64,000 nt of DNA from Sipunculus nudus (GCA_026874595.1 CM049320.1:8995464-9059463); one strand, 5' to 3'. Counted from the stretch's first letter, positions 23,431 to 36,771 are shown. Program-made: numbers and translations. Notes: generated by a model not told the origin, from the letters alone.

Positions 23431-25625
23431 TTGTCATTTGGTGGTAAACTATTGTTATTTGAGAATACGAATTCTGGGTACTACATAGTATGTGATATAC
23501 ATGCCCATTCATATTATTAGGGGGATGTAAACTTAACTCTTTAGGATATAATAAATATAATTTACAAAATTATATATTTGAGGGTTAACTCTTACCCATT
23601 TTATTGTAAAATTCCTATCAGGATCTAAAGAGTTTCAAACCCTAAATACGGCTTTCCATACTAGACGTACATGTCATATATAATTAGGGGCCTCATGGAA
23701 AAACATAATTATGAAAACATCTAAAACAAAATACAAAAATTGTTCACATATTAAAAATGACAAGAATTCGATAATTTAACAGATAATAAATAAGGATAAG
23801 TAAAAGTCCGAATATATATATACTTAGTTCTGTCCAGATGGAGAATGCAAAGAATGTTACATCGGACTTTCACACCTGGTCGATGAAGAAAAAAATAGAT
23901 CGCTCTGTCTTAATTCAAAATAAATTTTCTAGACAAGTGCAACACTTACTGCATGTAAGCTGGTGGCTCAGGCGTTCATCGCGGAGTGGGCATGGTTACT
24001 GCTGCTCTGCTGGCTCCTCTGACTTCTGGAATTGACGTCGGTGCTGGGCGTTCTAAAGCTAACCTGGGAAGACGTCTTGGATACCTTTGTTTGTTTTAGA
24101 CTTCGCTTTGAATTTAACAAATCCATCATTACAAAAGATGGAGGCCAAATATCTGGTGAGACTAGTGTTATCAACTCTGACGCTGGATTGTTTCTGGGGG
24201 TTTTTCATAACTTAACTACGTATATTTACATCTGCAGAATTCCATTCCGGTTCCGGACTAAATGACAAGGCAGCATCACACAACTCCTCTCATTTTATAT
24301 CCTGGCGTTAATCAGGCCCCGTGACAACTGCACCTCCGGGCCCTGGGTGCGTATTCGTCTCCATTGCTGAGGAAAACACAATATATAACACCTGGAAACT
24401 ATCTATTTTGAACTTTTGTCGTTGGTGTGGGAGCGGATGAGGGCTTCGGCTTGCTTGAGTCAACGTGATCGTCACGAACCCCACAACTACACTTTTATGT
24501 TCGTTCGGTCGTACAGCTGACTGTGACACGCATATAACTTTGGATAGATAGCACTTCATAATTTACATGTAAATTTTTGCAGCCTCAGGAACATTTTGCC
24601 TAATCTTCAGGAAAAATGTGTCAATCATTAACTCTGACCAGTGATACTACATTCTTATTACCCGGGGTTAACATGAACGCCCAGGACGAGATAACCTACT
24701 AGCGGAATTATTAACTTATGTTCAGTCCCGTCCGGTCATGTAAGATGTGCCAAACGTCCTTTTTAAACAAAGAAAAAGAAACAAATAGACCACACACTTT
24801 TAACAGTTTTAATTTACTAAATTTTAAGAACGTGACATAGTCTTGTCTTCCTGCCGTGCATATGCAGTCTTATAGAATATTTATTTCAAGTACACTTTTT
24901 AGTGATCTATTTCTCTCAAAATCCTTAACTCCAAGTAATCAAGTTACGATTTCTTATTGGCCCTTTCGTGACATTATCCGTCTCAATCTTTTAACTTTAT
25001 CATCTTTTGGAGTTGTCTCTTATAAATCTAATGAATACTAAGTACTGATTTTTTTTTCAAGATCCGCAGCATCGTCTTTTATTAAATTATTTAATTATAA
25101 CCTAATTAAACATTTTAAATACAAATCAAAAACAGCTTATTTTAAATTAAACGACAAGGAAAATATGTCCATAATATCTAGGATATAAGTTTTTACCGGT
25201 CTATGACGCTTTCGAGAAATAAATTCTTTGACTTATTAGGTAATTGCAGTTCAAGCTCCACTGAAGGTTATATATTAACTTGTTTTAAACAACAGTAACA
25301 TCCAGTTTTATCATAAAGTTGAAACTACAGTTCCAATACACGTGGACAGTTTTTATAAAAATGCTCGGTGCAATTTTAACATTATTATAGTATTTAAAGT
25401 CTTTTGTGAAAATCTCGTCATAAACATTCCTTTCATTGCAAGGGTCTTTTATTGACATCACATGACCTTTTGCTATACTTCATGACAAATCTGGCTAATA
25501 TCCTAAGCATAGTCGTCTGTATAAATTTTTCCAGTTGAATGTTTCCAATAAATCTCCCGTCTGTGTTTAACTGTCAGTATTTCATCCTATCAATATAACC
25601 AAAAAAATACCTCTGGTTAAAGCTA
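23431..25625. other. Intergenic or intronic, no firmly supported gene
   Basis: A minus-strand frame at 23968-24174 begins with two Met codons and is Ser/Gln/Lys-rich, like a stem or linker region. No domain or splice partner is evident. Confidence 0.4.
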
Positions 25626-26205
25626 TCATGGGATACGTTGACATATACACGCAACATTTTCAATATCCAATATCCCATTGTTTCTAAAGCATGTTTTACT
25701 CGTGTAGAGGCGCCCTCTATCAGATGTGCTTGGAACCTGATCCCCCGTGTATCTCCTGTGGAATGCGTCCTGTATTTGCCGGGGTTTTATGATAAGAAGT
25801 ATATGATCTTTTCTCCAATATAAATGTTGTGTATATGTACACAATGGCGCATATGACTGCCAATATTGATACCGACAGAAATAAGAACGATTTGTTTCTC
25901 GGGCGCACTGCCATACTTTCCACGCAAAGGTTTCCGACTTGTGTATCTAAAAGAATTACCTTCTTCTGGAGCATTTGATGTTTGACGCCACAGTACAGTG
26001 TCGCACAACGGACAGAATATGAGACAATAGTCGCAAGGCCCAGGTTGACAGGCGTGGTTAACAAACTACTCACTGGACTAGCCTTCCACCAATGAACATC
26101 TGAACACTTCAAAACAGTGTTCACTGCCTGAAGTCAAACCAGCGTAATTGGATATCTTTCCAGATCAGAACCGAGATGCATTCATTGTTATCACCCATGT
26201 GAGGC

Positions 26206-26275
<70 letters not shown>

Positions 26276-26320
26276 ACAATATCAGAAGATCTGAGGCACT
26301 GCTGCACCAAGCATTTGGTT
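25626..26320 (-). pseudogene. Degenerate duplicated gene fragment, copy B (type II membrane anchor)
   Basis: An ATG at 25912-25914 opens a 64-codon frame: a basic start (M-A-V-R-P-R-N-K), then about 23 hydrophobic residues (F-L-F-L-S-V-S-I-L-A-V-I-C-A-I-V), the layout of a type II signal-anchor first exon as in Golgi enzymes. An overlapping frame (25626-25844) carries I-Q-D-A-F-H-R-R-Y-T-G-D-Q-V, shared with copy A. The two frames are not joined, so a frameshift or an unseen intron is needed. The product is unknown. Confidence 0.4.
26209..26275. repeat. (TA)n(TG)n microsatellite
   Basis: TA dinucleotides to about 26252, then TG to 26275. Confidence 0.95.
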
Positions 26321-27372
26321 AACTTTTAATAAATGAGAAAACGAGCCTTTGTCATACACAAACGTTTTGGGTATGTTATAAAATTTGCATTTGACATAAC
26401 GCATCTTGTCTTGTTGGTTTGAACAAAGTTACAAAAATGTTTTAAAGTTTGCAATAACTCCCAATGGTTACACCTCAAAATCATTTACTGAAGAGGAGCT
26501 CCCTGTTCACATGTAATGGAATATTCTGAGAAGCACATTTCTTGCTCTCTTCGCTGCAATTAAAAGGTAATATAATAACATACTAGAAAAAACCTAAAAT
26601 ATACTTGAATATACTAATTAATCAATCAATTAATTAAATATTATGAAACACACCTGCTGCAAATTTCAATGCAAATGTGATGATGTGAATATTATGATTT
26701 ATTGTATGGAAGATATTCCATTGTCCATTGGAATTGCTTCTGGAGAGACCAAACTTGTTTCCGTTTGATTTGTTGTGCACGCCTAGGAATATAGCAGGTC
26801 AGGGGTCTTTGTAAAAAAATGAAGATGCTATTATGATCAATTGGTTTTACGTCATGACCTAATATAAAGAAGCTTTAATTAGGGTTGTGCGTAAATTCGA
26901 GGAAGGCCCAGATATTGCTGACGGGGCGGATATCTGCAGGAACAACTCAAAGACCCCAGCACTATATGCTATGCTCTTTTGATGCTCTTTTTGGGCAACG
27001 CCCCATTCTAAAGGGGTGGGAAAGGGGGCTGGGGATAAGGATGTTACTACAGGAAAGGCTATGGTCAACTTTCATTACAGTGTTTACACCTTTAGGTGGT
27101 GTTATATGGGAAGCCAGTGTCACCCGAGAGCGCGACAGTATTTCAGGACGTTAGATGATACTCCTGATTGGCTTATCCATTTATATATGATCTACAGCAA
27201 AGTAGAACTATGCATTTTGGTGTCTCTAGACAGACGGACTTCTCCAAGACAGCAGGAGCGCCATTTCGGTCCTCCGACATTAGAGAGTTTGAGCTCAACA
27301 TACTGGCAAGTTCTGGCCAATTTACACAGGTGCGATTTTTTCCTAGCCTATAGCTTCCGTGTTGTCTCCTTA
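26321..27372. other. No supported gene
   Basis: Several short overlapping frames near 26860-27370 on both strands, none with recognisable domains. Confidence 0.5.
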
Positions 27373-27463
27373 AGCCCAAAACAGACTAACGCGCGCGTCA
27401 TGCTAGCGTAACGCGCGCGGCTCGGGACAAATTCAAACACACTGACGCGCACGACACGCGTAA

Positions 27464-28072
27464 TGGGGCTTTCCCACTTAGGCGACTCTACAGGCGACTA
27501 CAGGCGACCAGGCTGTCGCCTCATGGTTGCCGAAAAACAGGCGACAGGACCTCCGCTACGACAATAGTCTACGACAAGCCACGAATGGTTGGCGACTGTC
27601 TGACGACAAGCTACGACAAGCTGGCGACAACCGGCGACACAGTCGCCACGACAAGGACAATCACTTACGACAACCTACGACCACACTGGCGACAACCTTC
27701 GACACCAGAATTCTTCCTACGTTAACATGCGAAAAGCTTCGACGATTCTCTGCCATGTGCTATGTGAGGAGCCGGACACAAGGATGGGCCTTGTTTCAAG
27801 TAACAACAGGCCGCGACAACACACACAACCCGCGTCACCTGGCGACAGCCTACGACAGCACCTACGCCAGTAGAAGACAGGCTACGCTCACTGGCGACAA
27901 AAAGCTGCAGCCTGAGAATTTTGAACATGTTGAAAATCCAGAGGCGACAGCTTCGAGGTCGCGCGTCTTGGGGCGACTCCAGGCGACTACACGCGACCAT
28001 ACAGGCGACCACCCGACGACCATGAGGCGACAGCCTCGTTGCCTGTAGAGTCTCCTAAGGGGGACAGCCCCA
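27464..28072. mobile_element. Nested PIF/Harbinger-like MITE rich in GCGAC, TAA target duplication
   Basis: The left terminus TGGGGCTTTCCCACTTAGGC pairs with the right terminus CCTAAGGGGGACAGCCCCA. The inverted similarity extends about 65 bp through CTACAGGCGACCAGGCTGTC and CATGAGGCGACAGCC. TAA flanks both ends (27461-27463, 28073-28075). The interior is a dense set of GCGAC/GTCGC and TACGACA repeats. The 173-codon open frame inside is a by-product of that repeat composition, not a gene. Confidence 0.8.
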
Positions 28073-28274
28073 TAAGTTTGGATGTTTATACCAATCCCCC
28101 ACTGTATTTTTCGTTTATCTTTGTATAAGAAGGTAATTTTGATCATCAGCATAGCATTAATTGTATACAAATGTATATCTGTGACCAAACATTTTCTAAA
28201 TATGATAGAACTCAGTCACTATTCTTAACGATATTAATATATTTGTGTTGCTTTGTTGCACGTTTTCTATCCAG

Positions 28275-28566
28275 ATACAAATCAATAATTATAGTTCAAT
28301 GAATTATAACGAACGTTTCACCCGCGGTTTTATACAGAATGCGAGTGCTGGAGAGGGGAACCCTCTCTTTAGTTATGTCATTATCAGGAATCCCCGAAAG
28401 CGCTCGCTCCAGCAGTCTGTTTTGAAGCGTCATATTGACCCTCTGGCATTACGACCAGATTACTGGCGCCAGAGTGTCATGACATCTACGTCTGAGGATC
28501 GCATTATAAGGCCTTATGAAGATGCAAATATTTTCGTCATTTCTGACAATGCTTCATGGGCTACAG
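28275..28566 (+). CDS. Exon-like ORF of unknown function inside the TIR element
   Basis: Preceded by TTTTCTATCCAG and followed by ACAG|GTACAC, a good acceptor/donor pair. The intervening 292 bases stay open for 97 codons and end in phase 1. The translation is well mixed and unlike the surrounding low-complexity sequence: an ATG at 28299 (M-N-Y-N-E-R-F), then N-P-R-K-R-S-L-Q-Q-S-V, L-R-P-D-Y-W-R-Q-S-V-M-T and D-A-N-I-F-V-I-S-D-N-A-S-W-A. I do not recognise the family. It could be a host exon captured by the element, or part of the element's own protein. Confidence 0.4.
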
Positions 28567-29088
28567 GTACACTGTCAATCAACATTAACCAGACCATTCG
28601 TAAGCAGTTTTTGTGTACTTTCTTATAATACCAGATATGAGGGAGAAAAGTTCATGTTTAACCCATTGGTAAACCCCTCGGCATGTTTGTTGAATTTATG
28701 ACTCCATGAACATGCACAAGCATGGCTCGCACGGGTTACAGGACGCAGGCAACTTGCAGGCGACACAGGAAATGACCCTTGTCCATGAAGACGGTGTTTC
28801 AGTTTGGGTTGCGAGCTCACATATATACTATTGTGTTTATACACCATGCTAAGCATAATATTGAGATATGGTCCGTTTACCACAATATGAATGCAACCAG
28901 ATGCAAGACCCACTGCGATACATTCCTCCATATTACTAGTATCACGACTCGAGTAGGCTTACCAGCCCAATTATCCGATTGCCTACTGAGTCGGGTTGTC
29001 ACGGCTATCTGTTTTGTCACTGATAAAAAGAGTGGAGTGACTTTTTCCAGATTTGACGCTTGACGCGCGCGTTAGTATGTTTTGGGCT

Positions 29089-29936
29089 TACGCTTCGTTT
29101 CCCACCTCTGAGAGAACCCTAGTAAGAGGTGAAAATTGGAGACATTCTAGTGGACAATAAACAACAATATATCGGCTAAAATGTGTCAAATATAAGAATG
29201 AAAACATATTTGTATCATATGGTAACATAACTTACCACTTTAAAAATCTTAATCTTAATCTGTATATAATTGTTCCTTATACAGTTGAAGCAAGGTCTCC
29301 ATCTCAAGCGGTTAAAACAAATATGTATGGAGGGGATTTCCCCGGAGTCCCCCCCCCCCCCCCCAATTAAAACGTCATACCCGTTATCAACCACCAACGC
29401 AGAGTCAAGATATGTTGTGTTTACTCTTGACATTCGTGATAAAACATCTGTAAGAAGTATGATGCAATAAACGCGCCACTTGGTGATTGTCCAAACTTGC
29501 CAGGCCCAGAGAAGGTAAACTTTTAATTTTGGCACTTAAGCAGGAATTACAACTAAACTTCTTGTTCAGCGGAATACATTGACATTTTCTGTCCCCGAAT
29601 GCATGTTTCCCTGTCATACACACAATGTTTGATTATAAAGGAATTTAGTACGGTACAGAATTTACGTTCCCCAGTTAACTTGAAGCTTCACATGCGGCGA
29701 AAGTATCCATGTAGTGGATATATATACGTCGCATAATAATGCAATTAGATTTTTCCTTACAACTGTCGCATCCGTAAAATGGCGTTTCACACCAGATGAT
29801 ACAATTTTATATCCGAATGAAAAAAAAAAATAAAAACATTTATGTCATATTGATGCATACACATCAAATCAGAACGATCATATCCGAACAAAAAAGAACT
29901 GGAACAATTATAACCATTATGTTCAGACCTGGGAGC
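29089..29936. other. Intergenic, no supported gene
   Basis: Contains a poly-C run at 29349-29364. Nothing else recognised. Confidence 0.5.
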
Positions 29937-30062
29937 CGCCGCCGAATTGCGCCAGCCACCGCCGTTTATTTTAGAAGCAAGCCGTCGATAGTTTTCTTGA
30001 GCCGCCGAAATTGCGCCATGCAGCCGCCGCCGATTATAAAACTCTGGCTCGGCCGCCGTTGA
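29937..30062. repeat. GCCGCC-rich repeat fragment
   Basis: GCCGCCGAATTGCGCCA and GCCGCCGAAATTGCGCCATG recur about 70 bases apart, with further GCCGCCG blocks. The GC content contrasts sharply with the flanks. Probably a fragment of a dispersed element. Confidence 0.5.
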
Positions 30063-30570
30063 AATACTGATAAGCTGATGAAAAAAAATGACATTCGCTT
30101 ACATACTTCAGCTTTTAAATAGGTACTACAGTAACATGTTAACACAAATTCGTCTCCAGCAGATTTCACCGAGCTGCATGGCTTCGCAATGGTAATGCAT
30201 GGTTAATTTTGTGGAAGTTGATGGTCATTATGTTATACAGTTTACAAGGTTCACGCTAGCCCCTTTTTCAGACCGGATAACTGGCATATATTCCCGATTT
30301 GATCAAGGGCGTTTCTCTAACCGCGGTTGCTAAGAAATGAAGAGAAAGAGTGCCCGAATCCAGATCATTTCAAAGTTTATTTAGTCAGATACTGATGCTT
30401 GGTCATTTAAAATTATTGAGGTCAATGTGCAATGTTTAAAAACATGTTTACTGCTCGGTTAACAATCAAGATTAAATGAACGAAAACCATAGGGAAAAGC
30501 TGTTATATGTATGGAAAAAATATGCATGCATTTTTGTTATCATTGTTTCCAGCCAATATAAGTCATTTTA

Positions 30571-30571
<1 letters not shown>

Positions 30572-30617
<46 letters not shown>
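30572..30617. repeat. (TA)n microsatellite
   Basis: Uninterrupted TA dinucleotides. Confidence 0.95.
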
Positions 30618-30618
<1 letters not shown>

Positions 30619-30957
30619 GTAAAACCGTGAAAAATGTCGGCAGCAAGCGACCACTCCTACCTTATATTATAATCATGATACAAATGTCATTCGCGTAAAC
30701 ACCTATGGAAAAAAAATCATAAAACTCTTGAGTAACTAAACTTTTAAGCGAGTCTGATTGGTTTGCAATTTGAAGTTAAAAAGCGAGACCAGATCAGTGT
30801 AAAATAGCTGCAGACACCGGCTGTTTCAACCACTGACAAACATGTTGCCGCATGAACATATCAAGGGTCACAGAGGTCACGGTGATGATTGAGGCTGACA
30901 CCTGCTACAATTCACGACAGAATTCCTATTTCAGCACTCTTAGACATGCGCCGTAAG

Positions 30958-31140
30958 TGAACGGTAGTATACCGGCATCCGTCGCTGCCGGTAGTCTACC
31001 GTAGAAAAACGGTAGGCCGTAATCTGCAGGTTACGGTAGGACGTAAAATAACGGTAGACTACCGTACTTTGAGAACTACGTTATCGGGTAAAATTACGGT
31101 AGAATACCGTATTTTCACGGTATTCTCTGTAATAATATTG
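30958..31140. repeat. Cluster of CGGTAG/CTACCG palindromes
   Basis: ACGGTAGTATACCG, CCGGTAGTCTACCGT, ACGGTAGGCCGT, ACGGTAGACTACCGT and ACGGTAGAATACCGT occur within 180 bases. A related CACGGTAGTCTACTGT lies at about 32505-32520. This looks like the foldback end of a DNA element or a site array. The boundaries are not resolved. Confidence 0.65.
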
Positions 31141-31692
31141 TGGTTATTATTAATATTATGAAAATATTATATTTCAGGTAATATTATGATTATGTAGTAT
31201 TGTAATATTATATATGAATGTTTATGTATAGATGTGTGTGTTAGGGGGGGGGGCTTACACTTGATCCTGTGTCACTTTGAATTTGGATTTCACAAATGGC
31301 AGGTAGTTAGATCAGCTAAATACGAAGGTAAATTGAAGGAATGAGAATGATACAAACAGCAAAAAAGGTTATTTAAGGGAAAACTTTATTATAAAACACA
31401 AAATAACCAATACACATATTCACAATCAACAACTCTGAGAAAAACATGAATAAACATGCATAAACGTGTATATAAATGCATCTGTTCATACACACAAACA
31501 CATTTTGGCGAGAGGGAACACAAACTTGTAAAGAGTTAACAAGTGTTTTTACAAGTCGTGTACCACGGTATTGCATTTTGCAATCATACAGTCAGTGTGT
31601 TGATGAACTCACGTGTTTTTCACAATCAGCCTGTTCAAATTAGACGCGAAAATACAATAATATGTATATATCATATATATCATGATAATATA

Positions 31693-31745
<53 letters not shown>

Positions 31746-34398
31746 CGTCCAAGATGCCTATATTTGGTAAGAGGTAATTCCAAGTGGTAATTCATATACG
31801 TCTTATTCATCTGGTCGGTGATGACTGTTATTGTTGATTTCTCTGCTTTGGGTCAAACTCATAGTCTAAAACCGAGAAAATATAAAAAGTATCAGTTACA
31901 TAAGCATGATTTGTGTGTCTGAAATATATCATATATACATTATGTATTGAGATATAAATAAAAAGATTAACTTGGATATTTTCAATTAGAGACTCAAATA
32001 CTTAAACAAATATGCAGAGTGTATTTCTAAAATAATCTGAATATTCATTTAAATCACACGTGAATGGCACACGTATTTTCACATGGTATGAAGAATAATA
32101 GAAGTTAAAACAAGTATGTACAGCAGTGGTGTTATCATTATGATATAAAAAGGGCTGTATTTAAATTCGGAAATCATGTAAGCCAATATGTAATATACAC
32201 GCGGGTCCGTATATCTGAAATATATCAACACACCGTTTTACACACAATATACAAAATACACAGCACGAACAGTGATACCACCAAACCAGGGATGGTGTGA
32301 TTTGGAGTAGCCAGTTTTGGTAAAAAATCTAAATTTACCAAAGAAATATATATAATACGTGCCAATTAAAGATTCCTAAAGTAGTTTGCGAAACAAGGCA
32401 TAAAGGTAAACTCACCGAAAACATGGGATTATTCGAGATTGTACGCCTCTGGGGTGACCAGATGGTGACAAGGCATGATAAGACGCCAGTGCTGGCTCAA
32501 ATCACGGTAGTCTACTGTTAATCGAGTAAAGTTCTATTTCACCTTTCTGATTATTGGTTTGTAATGTGGAATGCTTTTGTATTACTTCTGTATTGACATT
32601 TTTGTATGTTGATCTTGGCTTTGTCGGAGGAAATAAAGGTTAACAACAACCATGCAATTCAGGTCATTGTTATTGCACGACTTATCTCATAAGTGGTATA
32701 ACAAGGACCGTAGACGGCCTTTGAACCCGCGTAAATCAGTAGTAAATTTGTAGAATAAGTCAGGTTTTTTAGTGTTTATAAATTAAAATACGTTCACTCA
32801 TGTTTTTTTCACGTTATATTTTTCATTTGAGGAAACACATTAACATATTTATGTGCAAAAAACAACAACAAAAAAAAAAAAAACAAGAAAATAACAGACA
32901 CACGTCTTTAGGTATAAAATAGTTTAATGTGAATTTTTCTAGCTTGTTTTTTTTGCCAGGGCACAAGTACAAAGATCTGTTAATTCTATACACAATCAGT
33001 AAACAAATAATCACACACCTGTATCTTCACGAACGTATATATGCAACGTCGTCAAGCCGAGATGTCGTCAAACCCGAAATCGTCCTGCTCGAATATAATC
33101 CTGTCATAATCAGGCATGTCAGTTTTAAGAGAAATCAATTATATTCTGTTTGTTTGGCATATTAAGGTGATTAATTTATAAAACTTAAAATATTCCCCCA
33201 TACGTGGATATATTGTAAGACCGCGCGTCTTTGTTTGAAATAACGGGTCAATGATGCATGTCTAGAAGAAACTGGCAAAGTCTCTGCGAGCTACGTCGTA
33301 ACGAGCAGTGGAATCAGCCATGCGTCCTATCGAGAAGCGTCGTACTGAGATGACACCACTGTGAGTATACAACTGTAGACGTGCGAACACTCTGAGAGCT
33401 TGTACACGACTGAATATCACGACCTTTACCGGTATAAGGTGACACTTTCGTAATTTTTGGCAGTGACACAGGCCCAAACAGAATTCTACGATCTGCGTAT
33501 TAGTTCAGGGAAGGAAGTGTAAGCAGTAATTAGTGTCAATTATCAAGTACCGGAATGAAGACAAGTACGATTCCGGCTGATTGACAGCGGTATTCTTATG
33601 CCTGTCAATTAAAGATGTGCATGTCTTGCGCCGCCGGTTTATTAAATACTCGGCTGGTTCTCGCCGAGCTGACGCGTAGTCCTGTTTACGCCACACGTTG
33701 GGTTGACATCTGAATTAAATTTTTTTTCCAACTGATACCTTAAATAGCCAGAAACCAGAAACGGGTTCTTTTGACAAGATACCAAACAAATATTGAATTT
33801 TATGGCTGCACGTACCCTTCCAGAGGAGGGGGAGGGGGGATGTTTGGAGAAATTGAAAGGAAAATGCTATTTTTGGTAATTAGTAAAAAGATGGAAAAAC
33901 ATCCATACTTGTTATTAAAATTTATGACAGCCATAAGTATAATAATTAATCATAAAGAAGTTTTATTGAACAATAAACAGATAAATAATATTCACTGACA
34001 ATATTTTTACACATGTTATGTACATTTCATTGAAATATTGTGAGAAATTGTTAAAAAATAAATTCACAATTAATTGAGGCTATAATAATACATTTTCTCG
34101 CAATACAATAGATACTTGTTAGTTGTAATTACGTAGAGGGAACGAAGTGTAAATGTGTGAACTTTCAAAAGAAAAAGGTAAAATAAATACTTACTTCATT
34201 AATCAGTAAAGGTAATTATGTTCATGAAGATAATATCTGGATGTATCACATTGCCTTTTAATACTAAAATCAAATACAACAATTATATCACCAATGGAGC
34301 ATCAGTTGTAATTAACAGTTCTCATAGACATATATACAATATTATTAAATTATCACAAACATAAATAATAGACTCTGAGTGTTAAAAAGAAAGATTAA

Positions 34399-34430
<32 letters not shown>

Positions 34431-34576
34431 ATATAGTAGCCACTGACAGAACAGCACATTTTTTGTAAAAAATGCACATGTATAAAGTAACACAGTTAAT
34501 TTGCACACACACAATATACATATATATTATACAGTATACATACAAACACACATATATATGCACTTTTCCAACCATG

Positions 34577-34578
<2 letters not shown>
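31141..34578. other. Intergenic, no supported gene
   Basis: AT-rich, with a (TA)n tract at about 31711-31742 and A/T homopolymers. Open frames are short and featureless. Confidence 0.5.
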
Positions 34579-34641
<63 letters not shown>

Positions 34642-34654
34642 AGTGTGTGTGTGT
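34579..34654. repeat. (AT)n(GT)n microsatellite
   Basis: AT dinucleotides to 34638, then a short GT run. Confidence 0.95.
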
Positions 34655-36770
34655 GCACTTGTCCAACAATGTACATCTTTTAACACAATACAATAGATTT
34701 AAGACTTCCATAAATAAAATCTATATCTTACACATGTTAAATTTCTTCTTGTACACACATTTTACTTTTTGTATATAAACAGGGTGGTTCCTAATAAAAA
34801 TCTTAATATAAATGCGATATTTGATAATTATTTTAATTTCAGGTTCAAGTCAATTTTAGGTTTTATTCAATAATTTTCTCAGTATATCACTTTTTTTAAT
34901 ATTCATGATATATGATAAACCATGTTGTGATGTCCACACGTCATCTTTGAATTTACTGCCCCTTTAATTATTTATTGTTTGAAAGCTGGTATATAAGCAC
35001 TAGTTAAATTATTATTGTTATTAATCTAAATGAATTAGATAATTTGACAAGACCAACTTTTAACAGTAACACAAACTCTGCTTGAGCATTATATAATTAG
35101 AAAGACTTCTTTTAATGTTTATCATAAAAAAATAACACCCTTTAATGTTCATAAAAAATAGTTATTTCTCCACCTACCCCCATGACAGTCTGTGTCGCTT
35201 AATTTAACATGTATGGAAGCAACACATTTACCTTGTCCTTTTTAATTCATGTTGAAACTGCACCATAGGTGTTAAACAGATATTTAAATAACTGTTACAC
35301 TTTTGTTTTTCAAATTTATTCAGCTAGACTTAAAATAGTTTTCAATTTTAACAAATCGCTGAAGTATTAGCTGATGCGAGGGGTCAGCTGATTTGTTCTC
35401 TGACACCGGCCGTATCGAGCAGAAATACGCACGAATTCATCAACCTTCTCAATTTTGTATTCAAGACAGCTCTGTCGCCTCCATGCGTACACTTTTAACC
35501 TAAGGATGCGTTTTTGATAAAATAAATACTGTTTGAAATATGGTGCTATGTACGGCTGTAGTGCCGGTTTCGCTGGTCGGCATCCGTTCTCATCGCCACC
35601 CGACCTGAACGCCACCTGTTGCGATCGCCCCCAGGTCCCGGTCGCGCCTGAGCTGCTTAGAATCGATATCATGAATTATATAGACTAACAGTTGTTTTAT
35701 TTGATATTAACAACGCTTTCTTTTGATATCTATGATCATGTGACGATTAACGGTTTATAGCCGAATTTGACACGATATTTCCGGAAACAATTTCAGCCAT
35801 TCGAATGGAAACATTATTTCTAGAAATCTATTTAATGATCGATTTAAATCTATTGAAATGTAAAGGCAGGTACTGTTAAGTTAAGATAAAATCATTTGAC
35901 AATATTAGTTTCATATTACTGAATATTTTTATTGTTTTATTATTATTATTTTTATAATTATTATTATTTGTAACTGTATTTTTTAAATTTTTGCATTTAA
36001 TCAAACGACGGAAATTAAGCTCAATAATGTTTTACAATGATCGAAAAGAAAACAGAAAGCTACACGTTTATGTTAAATAAAATTTAAAATGAAAACAAAT
36101 ATCAAGAGCACATGTTATACATAAAAGAATACATGGGCGAGGCGGTATTTACGACTTTTTTTTACAAAACATCAGGAAATGGTACGTGTACACACACACA
36201 CGCACACACATATATGTCATTATATATTATTTATACATATTAAATATAAAATAATTATAAATATTTATTGATAAAATATATAAATATACACTGTTTGTAA
36301 TAATAATAATAATAATCATTATTATTATAATGCTTTCAATACATATATTTATATCGAAAATAATATAATAATACATATTTATTAATATTTTATATAATTA
36401 TACACTGATTTTAATGTATAATACTAATAATAAATATAATAATAATTATTATTTTTATAATGGAGGTACTAAAAATAAAGTATAGTTTATATGGACTCAG
36501 GGTCCGTATGCTCACTTTGCTTAATATTTATACAAGGTATAACACAGTTGGGGGCGCTCAGTGATTGGAGGCGACCAGTCCGGTTCCCTGAACAGCACAC
36601 TTTCTTGGTTTTATGTCCTACCTAGCAACAGTATCCAAGGTGGGTGGAGCTTACTCGTCCGTGCCGTCACGTTAATTCAGAGCAACAAACTGCCTCCTGC
36701 GATCCATTAGGCGCATGGGTAGCTATGGTGACGAACTCGTCTGCACATGCACCAATTAGGCCTAAAGTGT
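34655..36770. other. Intergenic; one GC-richer open frame of doubtful coding value
   Basis: A 101-codon ATG frame on the minus strand (35367-35672) lies in a GC-richer island and contains no recognised domain. Otherwise AT-rich, with TAA/ATT runs near 35940 and 36299-36440. Confidence 0.35.
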
Positions 36771-36771
36771 T

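Larger units (their letters stand above)
27373..29088. mobile_element. DNA element with ~28-bp terminal inverted repeats flanked by TA
   Basis: The left end AGCCCAAAACAGACTAACGC then GCGCGTCA (27373-27400) is matched by the inverted right end TGACGCGCGC-GTTAGTATGTTTTGGGCT (29061-29088). TA precedes the left end (27371-27372) and follows the right end (29089-29090), as in Tc1/mariner-type insertions. The element is 1.7 kb, of which 609 bp is a second, nested element. No transposase is recognised; it encloses one exon-like ORF. Confidence 0.7.

Noticed and set aside
27527-28048. 173-codon open frame on the plus strand
   Set aside because: It lies wholly inside the GCGAC-repeat MITE; its Arg/Asp/Thr-rich translation mirrors the DNA repeat.
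35367-35672. 101-codon minus-strand frame in a GC-richer island
   Set aside because: It has a real ATG, but no recognisable domain, splice context or repeat of coding features; left as an open possibility only.
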